Shown: positions 26,323-35,081, counted from the stretch's first letter. The stretch is DNA of 64,000 nucleotides from Xanthomonas sp. Leaf148 (GCF_001423585.1 NZ_LMOP01000001.1:372001-436000); one strand, 5' to 3'. Numbers and translations are program-made. The notes: generated by a model from the sequence alone, not told the origin.

Positions 26323-28203
26323 ATGTCAGCTTCCCGTTCCAGCGCTACTGCGCCTGCCGCCCCTCGTACCGGCCCTACCCTGCGCGAGCGCCTGGATGCG
26401 CTGCGTAATCTGCCCCCGTTCCTGCGCCAGATCTGGCAGACCAGCCGCTGGTTGAGCGCCAGCAGCATCGGCCTGCGTGTGCTGCGCGCGTTGATGCCGG
26501 TGGCCACGCTCTACATCGGCAAATTGATCATCGACGAGGCGATTCACCTGGTCGACCAGCCGCCGGCATTCGAGTCCTTTACGCAGGCGCTCAGCAGCGG
26601 GCGCTTGAACCGCTTGCTGGAATTGCTGGCGCTGGAACTGGCGCTGGCGATCGGCTCGGACCTGCTCGGGCGCATGGTCGGTTATGCCGATGCGCTGTTG
26701 TCGGAGTTGTTCAACAACGCTGCCAGCGTGCGGTTGATGGAACATGCCGCACAACTGGATCTGGAAGATTTCGAAGACCCCGACCGCCAGGACAAGCTGG
26801 ATCGCGCACGGCGTCAGACCATGAACCGCATGAACCTGATGAGCCAGTTGTTCGGCCAGGTGCAGGATGCGATCACCGTGATCAGCCTGGCGGTGGGGCT
26901 GGTGGTGTATGCGCCGTGGTTGATCGTGCTGCTGGCGGTGGCGCTAATCCCGGCCTTCATCGGCGAAGCGCACTTCAATGCGCTGGGCTATTCGCTCAAC
27001 TTCCAGTGGACGCCGGAGCGCCGCCAGCTCGATTACCTGCGCCAGGTCGGCGCCAGCGTGGAGACTGCAAAAGAAGTCAAAATCCTCAACCTGCACCGCT
27101 TCTTGATCGCGCGTTATCGCCGCCTGGCCGACAAGTTCTTCCAGGCCAACCGCGCACTGGCGCGCAAGCGTGCGTCGTGGGGTGCGTTGCTGGCGGCGCT
27201 GGGTACGCTGGGCTACTACATGGCCTATGGCTATATCGCCTGGCGCACGGTGCGCGGCGATTTCAGCATCGGCGACCTGACCTTTCTGGCCGGCAGCTTC
27301 CTGCGTCTGCGTCAGTTGCTGGAAGGCCTGTTGATTGGGTTTTCGCAGGTCGCCGGCCAGGCCTTGTATCTGGACGATCTGTATTCGTTCTTCAACATCG
27401 TGCCGGAAATCCGCTCGCGCCCCAACGCCTTGCCGGTGCCGCGCCCGATCCGCCAGGGTTTCGTGTTCCAGGATGTGGGCTTCCGTTATCCGGACGCCGA
27501 GACGTGGACGGTGCGGCATCTGGATTTCGAACTGCGCGCCGGCGAAGTGCTGGCCCTGGTTGGCGAAAACGGCGCCGGCAAGACCACCCTGGTCAAGCTG
27601 CTGGCGCGGCTGTACGACCCCGACGAAGGCCGCATCCTGCTCGATGGGCAGGACCTGCGCGACTACGACCTGGACGATCTGCGCGCCAACTTGGGCGTGA
27701 TCTTTCAGGACTTTGTGCGCTACCACCTGAGCGTAGGCGAGAACATCGGCGTGGGCCAGGTCGATGCGATGGACGATGCGCCGCGTATCCAGGCCGCAGC
27801 GCAGCGCGCGATGGCTGGCGAGCTCATCGACAGCCTGCCCGATGGCTACGATCAATTGATCGGCCGCCGCTTCAAGAACAGCGTGGATCTGTCCGGCGGG
27901 CAATGGCAGAAGATCGCCATCGCACGCGCTTACATGCGCGATGCGCAGCTAATGATTTTGGACGAACCCACCGCCGCGCTGGATGCGCGCAGCGAGTTCG
28001 AGGTGTTCCAGCGCTTCAAGGAGCTCTCCGACAACCGCACTGCGGTGCTGATCTCGCACCGCTTCTCAAGCGTGCGCATGGCCGACCGCATTCTGGTGCT
28101 GGCCGACGGGCGCATCGAAGCCAACGGCACCCATGCGGAACTGATGGCGCAGGGCGGGCGCTATGCGGAGCTGTTCGAGCTGCAGGCGGCGGGATATCGG
28201 TGA
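26323..28203 (+). CDS. ABC-type exporter half-transporter (fused permease and ATPase)
   Basis: This 626-residue protein joins a membrane domain of about six helices (roughly residues 40-370) to a nucleotide-binding domain. The ATPase has the Walker A motif GENGAGKTT, the signature LSGGQWQKIAIARA, Walker B LMILDEPTAALD and the switch His in VLISHRF. Half transporters of this kind dimerise and export lipids, peptides or drugs; the substrate cannot be told. The ATG at 26323 begins a 50-residue cytoplasmic leader rich in Ala, Pro and Arg. No neighbouring accessory gene is cotranscribed. Confidence 0.93.
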   Translation: MSASRSSATAPAAPRTGPTLRERLDALRNLPPFLRQIWQTSRWLSASSIGLRVLRALMPVATLYIGKLIIDEAIHLVDQPPAFESFTQALSSGRLNRLLELLALELALAIGSDLLGRMVGYADALLSELFNNAASVRLMEHAAQLDLEDFEDPDRQDKLDRARRQTMNRMNLMSQLFGQVQDAITVISLAVGLVVYAPWLIVLLAVALIPAFIGEAHFNALGYSLNFQWTPERRQLDYLRQVGASVETAKEVKILNLHRFLIARYRRLADKFFQANRALARKRASWGALLAALGTLGYYMAYGYIAWRTVRGDFSIGDLTFLAGSFLRLRQLLEGLLIGFSQVAGQALYLDDLYSFFNIVPEIRSRPNALPVPRPIRQGFVFQDVGFRYPDAETWTVRHLDFELRAGEVLALVGENGAGKTTLVKLLARLYDPDEGRILLDGQDLRDYDLDDLRANLGVIFQDFVRYHLSVGENIGVGQVDAMDDAPRIQAAAQRAMAGELIDSLPDGYDQLIGRRFKNSVDLSGGQWQKIAIARAYMRDAQLMILDEPTAALDARSEFEVFQRFKELSDNRTAVLISHRFSSVRMADRILVLADGRIEANGTHAELMAQGGRYAELFELQAAGYR

Positions 28204-28207
28204 GGCC

Positions 28208-28345
28208 GGGAATGGGGAATCGGGAATGGGGAATCGTTAGAAGCGGCGTCGCGGCGGCTGACAGGTACTGAGCCTCCCCATCCTGCAGAAGCCCCAGATC
28301 TTGCGGCCCTGCACCCCATTCCGGATTCCCGATTCTCCATTCCCG
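28208..28345. repeat. Inverted repeat of GGGAAT-type motifs
   Basis: The left arm (28208-28236) consists of GGGAATGGGGAATC units. The right arm (28314-28345) carries the inverted counterpart GATTCCCGATTCTCCATTCC. Together they enclose about 78 bp downstream of the ABC exporter gene. The arrangement suggests a miniature mobile or extragenic repeat element and could form a long hairpin. No coding sequence lies between the arms. Confidence 0.65.
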
Positions 28346-28370
28346 CCAAATGAGAGTTCATCTCATTTGG
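28346..28370. promoter_or_regulatory. Perfect 10-bp inverted repeat upstream of fpr
   Basis: CCAAATGAGA and TCTCATTTGG flank a 5-bp spacer. A TAGAAT at 28382-28387 makes a good -10 element, and the palindrome occupies the -35 zone. This fits an activator or repressor operator for fpr. The protein that binds is unknown. Confidence 0.55.
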
Positions 28371-28420
28371 CCAGCTTGAGGTAGAATTGCCGAGTATTCC
28401 TCCCACGACACTAAACCGGT

Positions 28421-29200
28421 ATGTCTTCCGCTTTCGGCGCCGAAACGGTGCTTGAGGTCCGTCATTGGACCGATGCCTACTTCAGCTTCACCACGACCCG
28501 CGATGCCGGTTTCCGCTTCGAAAACGGCCAGTTCGTGATGATCGGGCTGGAAACCGAAACCCGGCCGTTGCTGCGCGCGTATTCGATCGCCAGCGCCAAC
28601 TGGGAAGAGCATCTGGAGTTCTTCAGCATCAAGGTGCCGGACGGCCCGCTGACCTCGCGGCTGCAGCACATCCAACCGGGCGACAAGGTGCTGGTCGGCA
28701 AGAAACCCACCGGCACGCTGCTGATCAGCGACCTGCATCCGGGTCGTAATCTGTATCTGCTGGGCACCGGCACCGGCTTGGCGCCGTGGCTGTCGATCAT
28801 CAAGGACCCGGAAACCTACGAGCGCTTCGACAAGGTGATCCTCACCCAGGGCGTGCGCTTCGTGCAGGATCTGGCCTATCGCGACTACTTCGAGCGCGAG
28901 CTGCCGCAGCACGAATTCCTCGGCGATCTGCTGCGCGAAAAACTGCTGTATTACCCGGCAGTCACCCGTGAAGCGTTTGCCAATCAGGGCCGCCTGACCG
29001 AACTGATGGCCGATGGCCGCATGCAGCAGACGCTGGGCCTGCCGACCCTGGACCCGGCCAACGACCGCTTCATGATCTGCGGCAGCCCGCAGATGCTGGC
29101 CGACCTGCGCACGTTGCTGGACGCACGCGGTTTCCAGACCTCGCCACGCATCGGCACCCCGGGGCATTACGTGTTCGAGCGCGCCTTCGTCGAGAAGTGA
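28421..29200 (+). CDS. fpr: Ferredoxin/flavodoxin-NADP+ reductase
   Basis: This 259-residue FAD enzyme moves electrons between NADPH and ferredoxin or flavodoxin, in oxidative stress defence and iron-sulfur repair. FAD-binding RAYSIASA, the NADP loop GTGTGLAPWLSI and the C-terminal YVFERAFVEK identify the bacterial E. coli-like subclass. The last ten codons lie inside a 270-bp tandem duplication, whose second copy leaves a fossil of these codons at 29441-29470. A palindrome and a -10 element lie 35-75 bp upstream. It converges with the glutathione peroxidase gene. Confidence 0.95.
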   Translation: MSSAFGAETVLEVRHWTDAYFSFTTTRDAGFRFENGQFVMIGLETETRPLLRAYSIASANWEEHLEFFSIKVPDGPLTSRLQHIQPGDKVLVGKKPTGTLLISDLHPGRNLYLLGTGTGLAPWLSIIKDPETYERFDKVILTQGVRFVQDLAYRDYFERELPQHEFLGDLLREKLLYYPAVTREAFANQGRLTELMADGRMQQTLGLPTLDPANDRFMICGSPQMLADLRTLLDARGFQTSPRIGTPGHYVFERAFVEK

Positions 29201-29440
29201 AGCAATGCACAGGCGTGCCGCTACTACACCGTCGTAGGAGCGCACCTGGGCGCGACGAAGCGTTCCCGGTACAGCCTCATCCCCGGTAACGCCTCGCATT
29301 TTCGGTAACGCCTCGTCGCGCCCGGGTGCGCTCCTACGATCCAGGCGCATCTAAGATTGGGCGTGCGGCTGCGATGTCACGCGCCCAGCGCACGCTCGAT
29401 ATCGGCGGCCAAGGCCTCCGGCTTGGTGGTGGTGCGTAAG
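29171..29440. repeat. Tandem duplication, copy 1 (fpr 3' end, intergenic, fossil gpx 3' end)
   Basis: The unit begins at the GTG codon ten codons from the end of fpr and runs through the spacer. It ends inside a non-functional copy of the last 20 or so codons of the peroxidase gene (29377-29439, minus strand). It repeats at 29441-29710 with an exact 270-bp offset. I count about 13 mismatches and one single-base indel between the copies, most of them in the non-coding part. Confidence 0.93.
29234..29337. repeat. GTAG-type extragenic palindrome pair (REP-like), first copy
   Basis: GTAGGAGCGCACCTGGGCGC at 29234 and its inverse, ending CTCCTAC at 29337, face each other over about 50 bp that contain GGTAACGCCTCG twice. 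The GTAG head and inverted pairing fit the REP/BIME elements known from Stenotrophomonas and Xanthomonas. An identical arrangement lies at 29504-29607 because of the tandem duplication. Confidence 0.7.
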
Positions 29441-29710
29441 GTGTTCGAGCGCGCCTTCGTCGAGAAGTGAAGCAACGCGCAGGCATGCCGCTACTGCACT
29501 GTCGTAGGAGCGCACCTGGGCGCGACGAAGCCTTACCGGTACAGCCTCATCCCCGGTAACGCCTTGCATTTTCGGTAACGCCTCGTCGCGCCCGGGTGCG
29601 CTCCTACGATCCAGGCGCATCTAAGGTTGGGCATGCACCTGCGATGTCACGCGCCCAGCGCACGCTCGATATCGGCGGCCAGGGCCTCCGGCTTGGTGGT
29701 CGGTGCGTAG
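29441..29710. repeat. Tandem duplication, copy 2 (fossil fpr 3' end, intergenic, gpx 3' end)
   Basis: This is the second 270-bp unit. It opens with a fossil of the last ten fpr codons and stop (29441-29470) and closes with the functional 3' end of the glutathione peroxidase gene. The arrangement is what a simple tandem duplication of gene end, spacer and gene end would leave. Confidence 0.93.
29504..29607. repeat. GTAG-type extragenic palindrome pair (REP-like), second copy
   Basis: This is the duplicate of the element at 29234-29337 within the second 270-bp unit, with a few base changes between the arms. It could act as the terminator-like structure between the convergent fpr and peroxidase genes. 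Confidence 0.7.
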
Positions 29711-30132
29711 CGCTCCAACACGGTGCCATCGCGGCCGATCAGGAACTTGGTGAAGTTCCATTTGATCGCCTCCGATCCAAGCACGCCGCGCTGTTCGTGC
29801 TTGAGCCATTGCCACAGCGGATGCGCGCTGCTGCCGTTGACCTCGACTTTGGACGCCAGCGGAAAATCCACCGCATAGTCGAGCGAGCAGAACTGCCGGA
29901 TCTGTGCAGCATCGCCGGGCTCCTGGTGACCGAACTGATCGCACGGGAAACCGATCACTACCAGGCCACGCTCACGATAGCGCTGCCATAAGGCCTGCAA
30001 CCCTGCGTACTGCGGGGTAAAGCCGCATTTCGAAGCCACATTCACCACCAGCACCACACTGCCGGCGTAGTCACGCATCGATTGCGTGCGACCGTCCAGG
30101 TCGGTGAACTCAAAGGTGGATAGCGCGGTCAT
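29647..30132 (-). CDS. Glutathione peroxidase family protein
   Basis: This 161-residue thioredoxin-fold peroxidase reduces hydroperoxides. The peroxidatic cysteine is in NVASKCGFTPQY (Cys36), where animal enzymes have selenocysteine, and the conserved VIGFPCDQFG and WNFTKFLIG segments follow. The bacterial version (BtuE-like) usually takes electrons from thioredoxin. The ATG at 30132 is preceded by GAGAG; a TTG two codons upstream is less likely. Its 3' end lies in the second unit of a tandem duplication. Confidence 0.93.
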   Translation of the reverse strand: MTALSTFEFTDLDGRTQSMRDYAGSVVLVVNVASKCGFTPQYAGLQALWQRYRERGLVVIGFPCDQFGHQEPGDAAQIRQFCSLDYAVDFPLASKVEVNGSSAHPLWQWLKHEQRGVLGSEAIKWNFTKFLIGRDGTVLERYAPTTKPEALAADIERALGA

Positions 30133-30501
30133 CGACAACTCTCGATAGGGAAAGCGCTAGCCTAACCCAGCCCTCTCGGCCAGCCACACCCTCTCCGCAC
30201 AGCGCTACCTCTCGCCCATGTGACATCCGCGCACCACGATCCAGCCGCGTATCGTTGGCTGTTCGCAGGTCTGTATGCAGGACCTCCGGCAGCGCATTCG
30301 CTGGAGCAGGACTTGTAGCATGTCCCGATGTGTCGCCGAGCCGCTGGCGGCTGTCCTGGCGAAGTCCCGGCGTCTTGGCGGCCTTGGGGCCTGGCGTGAC
30401 CTGGCGCATGGTCGCGTCCGCCAGCCAGACATGCCTTTTGTCACACGCCTGTCCCGGCGGGCTGGGTTAGCCTCGGCGGCTCGCACTTTGGAGCCACCCT
30501 C
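30133..30501. other. Divergent intergenic region between gpx and the M3 peptidase gene
   Basis: This 369-bp region should hold the promoters of two diverging genes. It is GC-rich with short dyads (for example around 30345-30400). No open frame has a credible start, and I see no strong operator. Confidence 0.45.
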
Positions 30502-32700
30502 TTGACCACCCGTCTCGCCTTTGCCCTGGCCGCTTCCCTGGGACTTGCCATGCCGTCCTACAGCATCGCCGCACCCGCCACCACGCAGGCTGCCACCCAA
30601 GCCAACCCCTTCTTTGCCGACAGCACGCTGCCACTGCATTACCCGCAGTTCGACAAGATCAAAGACAGCGACTTCGCACCTGCCTTCGACGCCGGCATGG
30701 CCGAGCAGTTGAAGGAAGTGGACAAGATCGCCACCCAGAAAGCCAAGCCGAGCTTCGACAACACCATCGTCGCACTCGAAAAGAGCGGCGCCACGCTCGA
30801 TCGCGCCACCACGGTGTTCTTCAACCTGGTGGGTGCCGACACCAACGATGCACGCAAGAAACTGCAGGCCGACTACTCGGCCAAGTTCGCTGCGCATCGC
30901 GATGCGATTTCGCTCAACGGCAAGCTGTTCGCGCGCATCCAGACCTTGTACGACCAACGCGCCAAGCTGGGCCTGGATGCGCAAGGCCTGCGCTTGGTCG
31001 AGAAGTACTACAGCGACTTCGTCCGCGATGGCGCCAAGCTCTCCGATGCCGACAAGACCACGCTCAAGGCGATGAATGCCGAACTGGCCAACCTGGGCAC
31101 CACCTTCAGCCAGAACGTGCTGGCCGAGGTCAATGCGGCGGCAGTCGTAGTGGATGACGTCAAGCAGCTCGATGGCCTGTCCGAGGAGCAGATCGCTTCT
31201 GCTGCCGAAGCAGCCAAGGCGCGCAAGCTCGATGGCAAGTACGTGATTGCGCTGCTCAACACCACCGGCCAGCCGCCGCTGACCCAGCTGAAGAATCGCG
31301 ACCTGCGCAAGAAAATCTATGACGCGTCGGTCTCGCGCGGCAGCCATGGTGGTCAGTACGACAACACCGCGCTGGTGTCGCGCATCATGAAGCTGCGCGC
31401 CGACAAGGCCAAGCTGCTCGGCTTCCCGACCTACGCCGCGTACTCGCTGGAAAACCAGACCGCCAAGACCCCGGAAGCGGTCAACGCCATGCTGGGCAAG
31501 CTGGCACCGGCCGCGGTGGCCAACGCCAAGCGCGAGGCTGCCGATCTGCAGGCGATGATCGACAAGGAACAAAAAGCCGCACGCAAACCAACCTTCAAAC
31601 TCGAAGCCTGGGATTGGGCCTACTACAGCGAGAAGGTGCGCCAGGCCAAGTACAACTTCGACGAGTCGCAGCTCAAGCCGTACTTCGAGCTCAAGAACGT
31701 GCTGGAAAACGGCGTGTTTTATGCAGCCAACCAGGAATACGGCCTGACCTTCAAGCAGCGCACCGACCTGCCGACCTACCGCGACGACATCACCGTCTAT
31801 GACGTGTTCGATGCCGACGGCAAGCAGCTGGCGATCTTCATCGCCGACATGTATGCACGCGAATCCAAGCGCGGTGGCGCATGGATGAACTCATACGTGT
31901 CGCAGTCGGACCTGACCGGTTTCAAGCCGGTGGTGGCCAATCACCTCAACATCCCCAAGCCGCCTGCCGGCCAGCCCACGCTGCTGACCTGGGACGAAGT
32001 GACCACCATGTTCCATGAGTTCGGGCATGCGCTGCACGGCATGTTCTCCGATGTGAAATACCCGTATTTCTCCGGCACCAGCGTGCCGCGCGACTTTGTG
32101 GAGTTCCCCTCGCAGGTCAACGAGATGTGGGCCGACGAGCCGTCCATCCTGAAGAACTACGCCAAGCATTATCAAAACGGCACCCCGATGCCGCAGGCCT
32201 TGCTGGACAAGGTGATTGCCGCGTCCAAGTTCAACCAGGGCTTTGCGACCACCGAATATCTGGGTGCGGCGATGCTGGATCAGAACTGGCATCAGATCAG
32301 CGCCAACCAGGTGCCCGATGCGGCCGGCGTCATGGCGTTCGAGGCCAAGGCCTTGCAGCAGGACGGCATTGCCTACGCGCCGGTACCGCCGCGCTACAAG
32401 ACTCCATATTTCAGCCACATCATGGGCGGCTATGCGGCGGGCTATTACGCCTACATCTGGTCCGAAGTGCTGGATGCCAACACCCAGCAATGGTTCAAAC
32501 AGAATGGTGGATTGAGCCGCGCCAATGGCGATCGGTTCCGCAAGACGCTGCTGTCGCGCGGTGGTAGCGTGGATGCGATGGAGCTGTTCCAGAACTTCGC
32601 CGGGCATGCGCCGCAGATCGAGCCCTTGCTTGAGAAGCGCGGTCTGAGCGCGCAGGGCGGCGATGGCGCCACCCCGGAAGCGCCGCAGTCCAAGCCGTGA
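30502..32700 (+). CDS. dcp: Exported M3 family peptidyl-dipeptidase (Dcp-like)
   Basis: This 732-residue zinc metallopeptidase cleaves dipeptides from the C termini of oligopeptides. The zinc motif HEFGHALH is at residues 505-512, with the downstream glutamate in the DFVEFPSQVNEMW helix. The N terminus (TTRLAFALAASLGLAMPSYS) is a signal peptide, so the enzyme is periplasmic. The start is a TTG at 30502 with GGAG eight bases upstream; no ATG would keep the signal peptide. A perfect terminator follows 14 bp after the stop. Confidence 0.93.
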   Translation: MTTRLAFALAASLGLAMPSYSIAAPATTQAATQANPFFADSTLPLHYPQFDKIKDSDFAPAFDAGMAEQLKEVDKIATQKAKPSFDNTIVALEKSGATLDRATTVFFNLVGADTNDARKKLQADYSAKFAAHRDAISLNGKLFARIQTLYDQRAKLGLDAQGLRLVEKYYSDFVRDGAKLSDADKTTLKAMNAELANLGTTFSQNVLAEVNAAAVVVDDVKQLDGLSEEQIASAAEAAKARKLDGKYVIALLNTTGQPPLTQLKNRDLRKKIYDASVSRGSHGGQYDNTALVSRIMKLRADKAKLLGFPTYAAYSLENQTAKTPEAVNAMLGKLAPAAVANAKREAADLQAMIDKEQKAARKPTFKLEAWDWAYYSEKVRQAKYNFDESQLKPYFELKNVLENGVFYAANQEYGLTFKQRTDLPTYRDDITVYDVFDADGKQLAIFIADMYARESKRGGAWMNSYVSQSDLTGFKPVVANHLNIPKPPAGQPTLLTWDEVTTMFHEFGHALHGMFSDVKYPYFSGTSVPRDFVEFPSQVNEMWADEPSILKNYAKHYQNGTPMPQALLDKVIAASKFNQGFATTEYLGAAMLDQNWHQISANQVPDAAGVMAFEAKALQQDGIAYAPVPPRYKTPYFSHIMGGYAAGYYAYIWSEVLDANTQQWFKQNGGLSRANGDRFRKTLLSRGGSVDAMELFQNFAGHAPQIEPLLEKRGLSAQGGDGATPEAPQSKP

Positions 32701-32714
32701 TTGGAGCTGCGTAA

Positions 32715-32757
32715 CGACAACGCCGCCCGGAGCGATCCGGGCGGCGTTGTCGTTTTT
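32715..32757 (+). terminator. Intrinsic terminator of the M3 peptidase gene
   Basis: A perfect 17-bp stem (left arm CGACAACGCCGCCCGGA) with a GCGA loop is followed by T5. Confidence 0.95.
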
Positions 32758-32790
32758 GCGGTGGCGTGCATGGCAGCCATCGCGCGTCGC

Positions 32791-33291
32791 TCAGGACTCT
32801 ACGGCGTCCACGCCATTGAGCAATTTCTTGAGCAGTTTTTCCAGACGCGCCTGTTCGGCCTCGCTGATATCGCCCGCCTGCTCGTGCAACAGCGTGCATG
32901 CTTCCGGCAACAGGCTTTCGATTAACGCCAGCCCGGCCGGTTGCAGGGACAGCACGATCTTGCGCCGGTCGTCGGGACTGCTGCCCCGTGCGATCAAACC
33001 CTTCTCGCACAACTGATCGGTGAGTCGGGTGATGTTGGCCGGCTTCTCGCTGGCCGCCTCTGCCGCCTCGGTCGGCGTAATGGCCTGCTCGGGCGTGCCG
33101 TACAACATCATCAGGATCTCGTATTCCGGCGGACTGATCCCGTACGGCCTGAGTCGCACACAACTGATGGTGTGCAGCCGCTTGTAGAGATGCTTGATCA
33201 ACCTCACCAGGACAGCCGGCTCCCGCGGAAAGGCTGGATAGCGCGCGCAGGTGTGGTCTACGCGATTTGCGGTTGGATCGAAACTGCTCAT
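32791..33291 (-). CDS. MarR-family transcriptional regulator
   Basis: This 166-residue winged-helix protein has the recognition region EAAEAASEKPANITRLTDQL and the wing motif SSPDDRRKIVLSLQPAG. It has long flanking helices that would form the dimer interface. It stands alone, divergent from nothing obvious: the DUF3298 lipoprotein gene to its right runs in the same direction 66 bp away. The regulated gene is unknown. Confidence 0.88.
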   Translation of the reverse strand: MSSFDPTANRVDHTCARYPAFPREPAVLVRLIKHLYKRLHTISCVRLRPYGISPPEYEILMMLYGTPEQAITPTEAAEAASEKPANITRLTDQLCEKGLIARGSSPDDRRKIVLSLQPAGLALIESLLPEACTLLHEQAGDISEAEQARLEKLLKKLLNGVDAVES

Positions 33292-33357
33292 ATCACCCGT
33301 TTGGTTACATTACTGAATGGCCTGAGCATTCAATCACATCACTTGCGGGGCGACATC

Positions 33358-34203
33358 TCAGCGAGCGAAAAGATGTACATATTCCGGCGCGACCCACGGC
33401 ATCAACGTGGATGCAGCGACCTCGGCCGTTTGCGTGCCATCCGAATACGGCCCGACCTGATAAGGCGGAAACACGAAGCGCACTGCGGTGATCTGTCCGG
33501 CCGCATTCAACACCGGCACGAACTGCGCGAAGTTGTCCACCTGCGCTGCGGTTCCTTCGGCAATCATGCGGTCGGCCGATGCGACTTGTTCGGCCTGTTC
33601 TTCGACCGGCACACGATCGGCTTCCACGCGCTGGGTGGCAGCGGCATGCAATTGCGCAGCGACATCGCGACCGATCTTTTCCCAGCCGGCCGGGTCGGGA
33701 ATCATCGCTTGCGCGGTCAGTTGCTTGCGCTCCTTGATCAGCCAGACGAAGCGCGCCACCAGCGGATCGCCATGCGCGCCGCCGGTATAGCGGCTGCCAT
33801 CGGCGGAGACGACGATCAGGTCGGCGGTCTGCAATAGTTTTTCGAATGCCAGCGACAACTCATAGGGCGCTGCCGGTTTGTCGTTGCCCAGACCGGTTAC
33901 CGCTTCCATCAGTTCGCTGCGGGCATCCTGCGCATACGTGCGAATCAACGCGGCCAGTTCCGGATACGCATCCAGCCCAGGCGGATAGCTGATCCCGACC
34001 ATATAAGCCGGCGCGTGTTCGATCACATCTTCCAACGGGCCACTCTGCACCATCAGCGGTTCCGGAGGCGGCGTTGTCGCTGCTGCCGCATCGGCTGCCG
34101 GCTCGGTCGGCTCGACTACTGCCGGTTCGCGCTGCGTACAGCCCGCCAACAGGGCCAGCATCAGCAGACCCCGCACACTCTTGAATCCAAGCAACCGCAC
34201 CAT
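33358..34203 (-). CDS. DUF3298/RsiV-like lipoprotein
   Basis: This 281-residue lipoprotein has a signal ending at the lipobox LAGC, a Pro/Ala/Glu-rich linker and a DUF4163/DUF3298 pair. Evidence for the latter is the central FVWLIKERKQLTAQAMIPD and the C-terminal VFPPYQVGPYSDGTQTAEV. This fold occurs in the extracytoplasmic part of RsiV and in peptidoglycan-interacting lipoproteins; the role here is unknown. The ATG at 34203 and an in-frame GTG at 34209 share the same GGGGAGCAGGTGGGA region, so the exact start is open. Confidence 0.83.
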   Translation of the reverse strand: MVRLLGFKSVRGLLMLALLAGCTQREPAVVEPTEPAADAAAATTPPPEPLMVQSGPLEDVIEHAPAYMVGISYPPGLDAYPELAALIRTYAQDARSELMEAVTGLGNDKPAAPYELSLAFEKLLQTADLIVVSADGSRYTGGAHGDPLVARFVWLIKERKQLTAQAMIPDPAGWEKIGRDVAAQLHAAATQRVEADRVPVEEQAEQVASADRMIAEGTAAQVDNFAQFVPVLNAAGQITAVRFVFPPYQVGPYSDGTQTAEVAASTLMPWVAPEYVHLFAR

Positions 34204-34243
34204 TCCCACCTGCTCCCCTGATCAAACCACCCACTGCTGTCCG

Positions 34244-34528
34244 TCAGGCCAGCAGATCCTGAAACTGTTGATGCCGGCGCACGTAGGCGGCGGCGTAGCT
34301 GCACGCTGGCACGACCTTCAGGCCGGCCTCGCGCGCATGCTGCAAAGCAGACTCGACCAACACGGCGGCAATACCGCGCCCTGCAATCGCATCCGGCACC
34401 AGCGTATGCGTGATGGTCATGCGCGCACCCTCGAGCTGATACACCAGCTCGGCGCGATGTCCCTCGGTGTCAATAACGAATCGCTGCTGTGTCGGGTCGT
34501 GTTCGGCGTGCACTGTCGCTGCCTCCAT
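34244..34528 (-). CDS. GNAT-like N-acetyltransferase (YjdJ type)
   Basis: This 94-residue minimal acetyltransferase has the acetyl-CoA loop LVPDAIAGRGIAAVLVESAL and a C-terminal CSYAAAYVRRH, typical of the short Acetyltransf_CG family. The acceptor is unknown. I chose the ATG at 34528, which gives the usual family length; an ATG at 34561 would add eleven residues. No good ribosome binding site is visible for either. Confidence 0.8.
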   Translation of the reverse strand: MEAATVHAEHDPTQQRFVIDTEGHRAELVYQLEGARMTITHTLVPDAIAGRGIAAVLVESALQHAREAGLKVVPACSYAAAYVRRHQQFQDLLA

Positions 34529-34740
34529 CGTGGTGTGCGCCCGGCAGTGAATGTGCGGCAAGTGTGACCAGCGCGACGCCGCGCCTGCGTGAAAATGAAT
34601 CCACGCTGTGACCGTTAGCCCGACTCGGCAACGACATCCTTAAGTTCGCTCAACCAGCGCCGATAGCTGACTCGAAGGCGCTGCCTGCAACCGGTCTCCG
34701 GCCTGGCCAGCGCCCTCGCCTTACCAACGAGGAGTCACGC

Positions 34741-34941
34741 ATGCAAAACGATTCGGCAGGAAACGGCACAGACAGCGACAGCTCGCTGCTGGAAGGCTTG
34801 TTCCAGTTCGCCATCAACGGCGACACCCACAACCCCGACTTCGCGCAACTCAACGATACCGTCTACGAGCGTCTGCAGCAGGCCTACGGCGCGGTGTCGG
34901 GCTCGGCACTCAGTACTGACCGGGAACGCAGCGCAGCCTGA
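34741..34941 (+). CDS. Small acidic protein of unknown function
   Basis: This 66-residue open frame is preceded by GAGGAG at ideal spacing and has a non-random composition, rich in Asp, Asn, Ser and Gln with an amphipathic centre (LLEGLFQFAINGD). I do not recognise it. It stands alone and is followed 20 bp later by a long perfect hairpin, which supports a real short transcript. Confidence 0.6.
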   Translation: MQNDSAGNGTDSDSSLLEGLFQFAINGDTHNPDFAQLNDTVYERLQQAYGAVSGSALSTDRERSAA

Positions 34942-34961
34942 TGCCTGCGTCGCTCCACTTG

Positions 34962-34994
34962 CCAGGACCTGTGACGCCATGGCGTCGGTCCTGG
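34962..34994. terminator. Long perfect hairpin after the small acidic gene
   Basis: The outer arms CCAGGACC/GGTCCTGG enclose a 14-bp inner palindrome, GACGCCATGGCGTC. There is no T tract, so it may be a transcript-stabilising or REP-like structure and not a classical terminator. Confidence 0.5.
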
Positions 34995-35081
34995 CCCGGT
35001 TGCCGCACGCAACCGCTGCACTGACGCATTACCGCAACCCCGGCCAGCCCGGTACCCGAGCGACCGGACCCGCCAGCGCCC

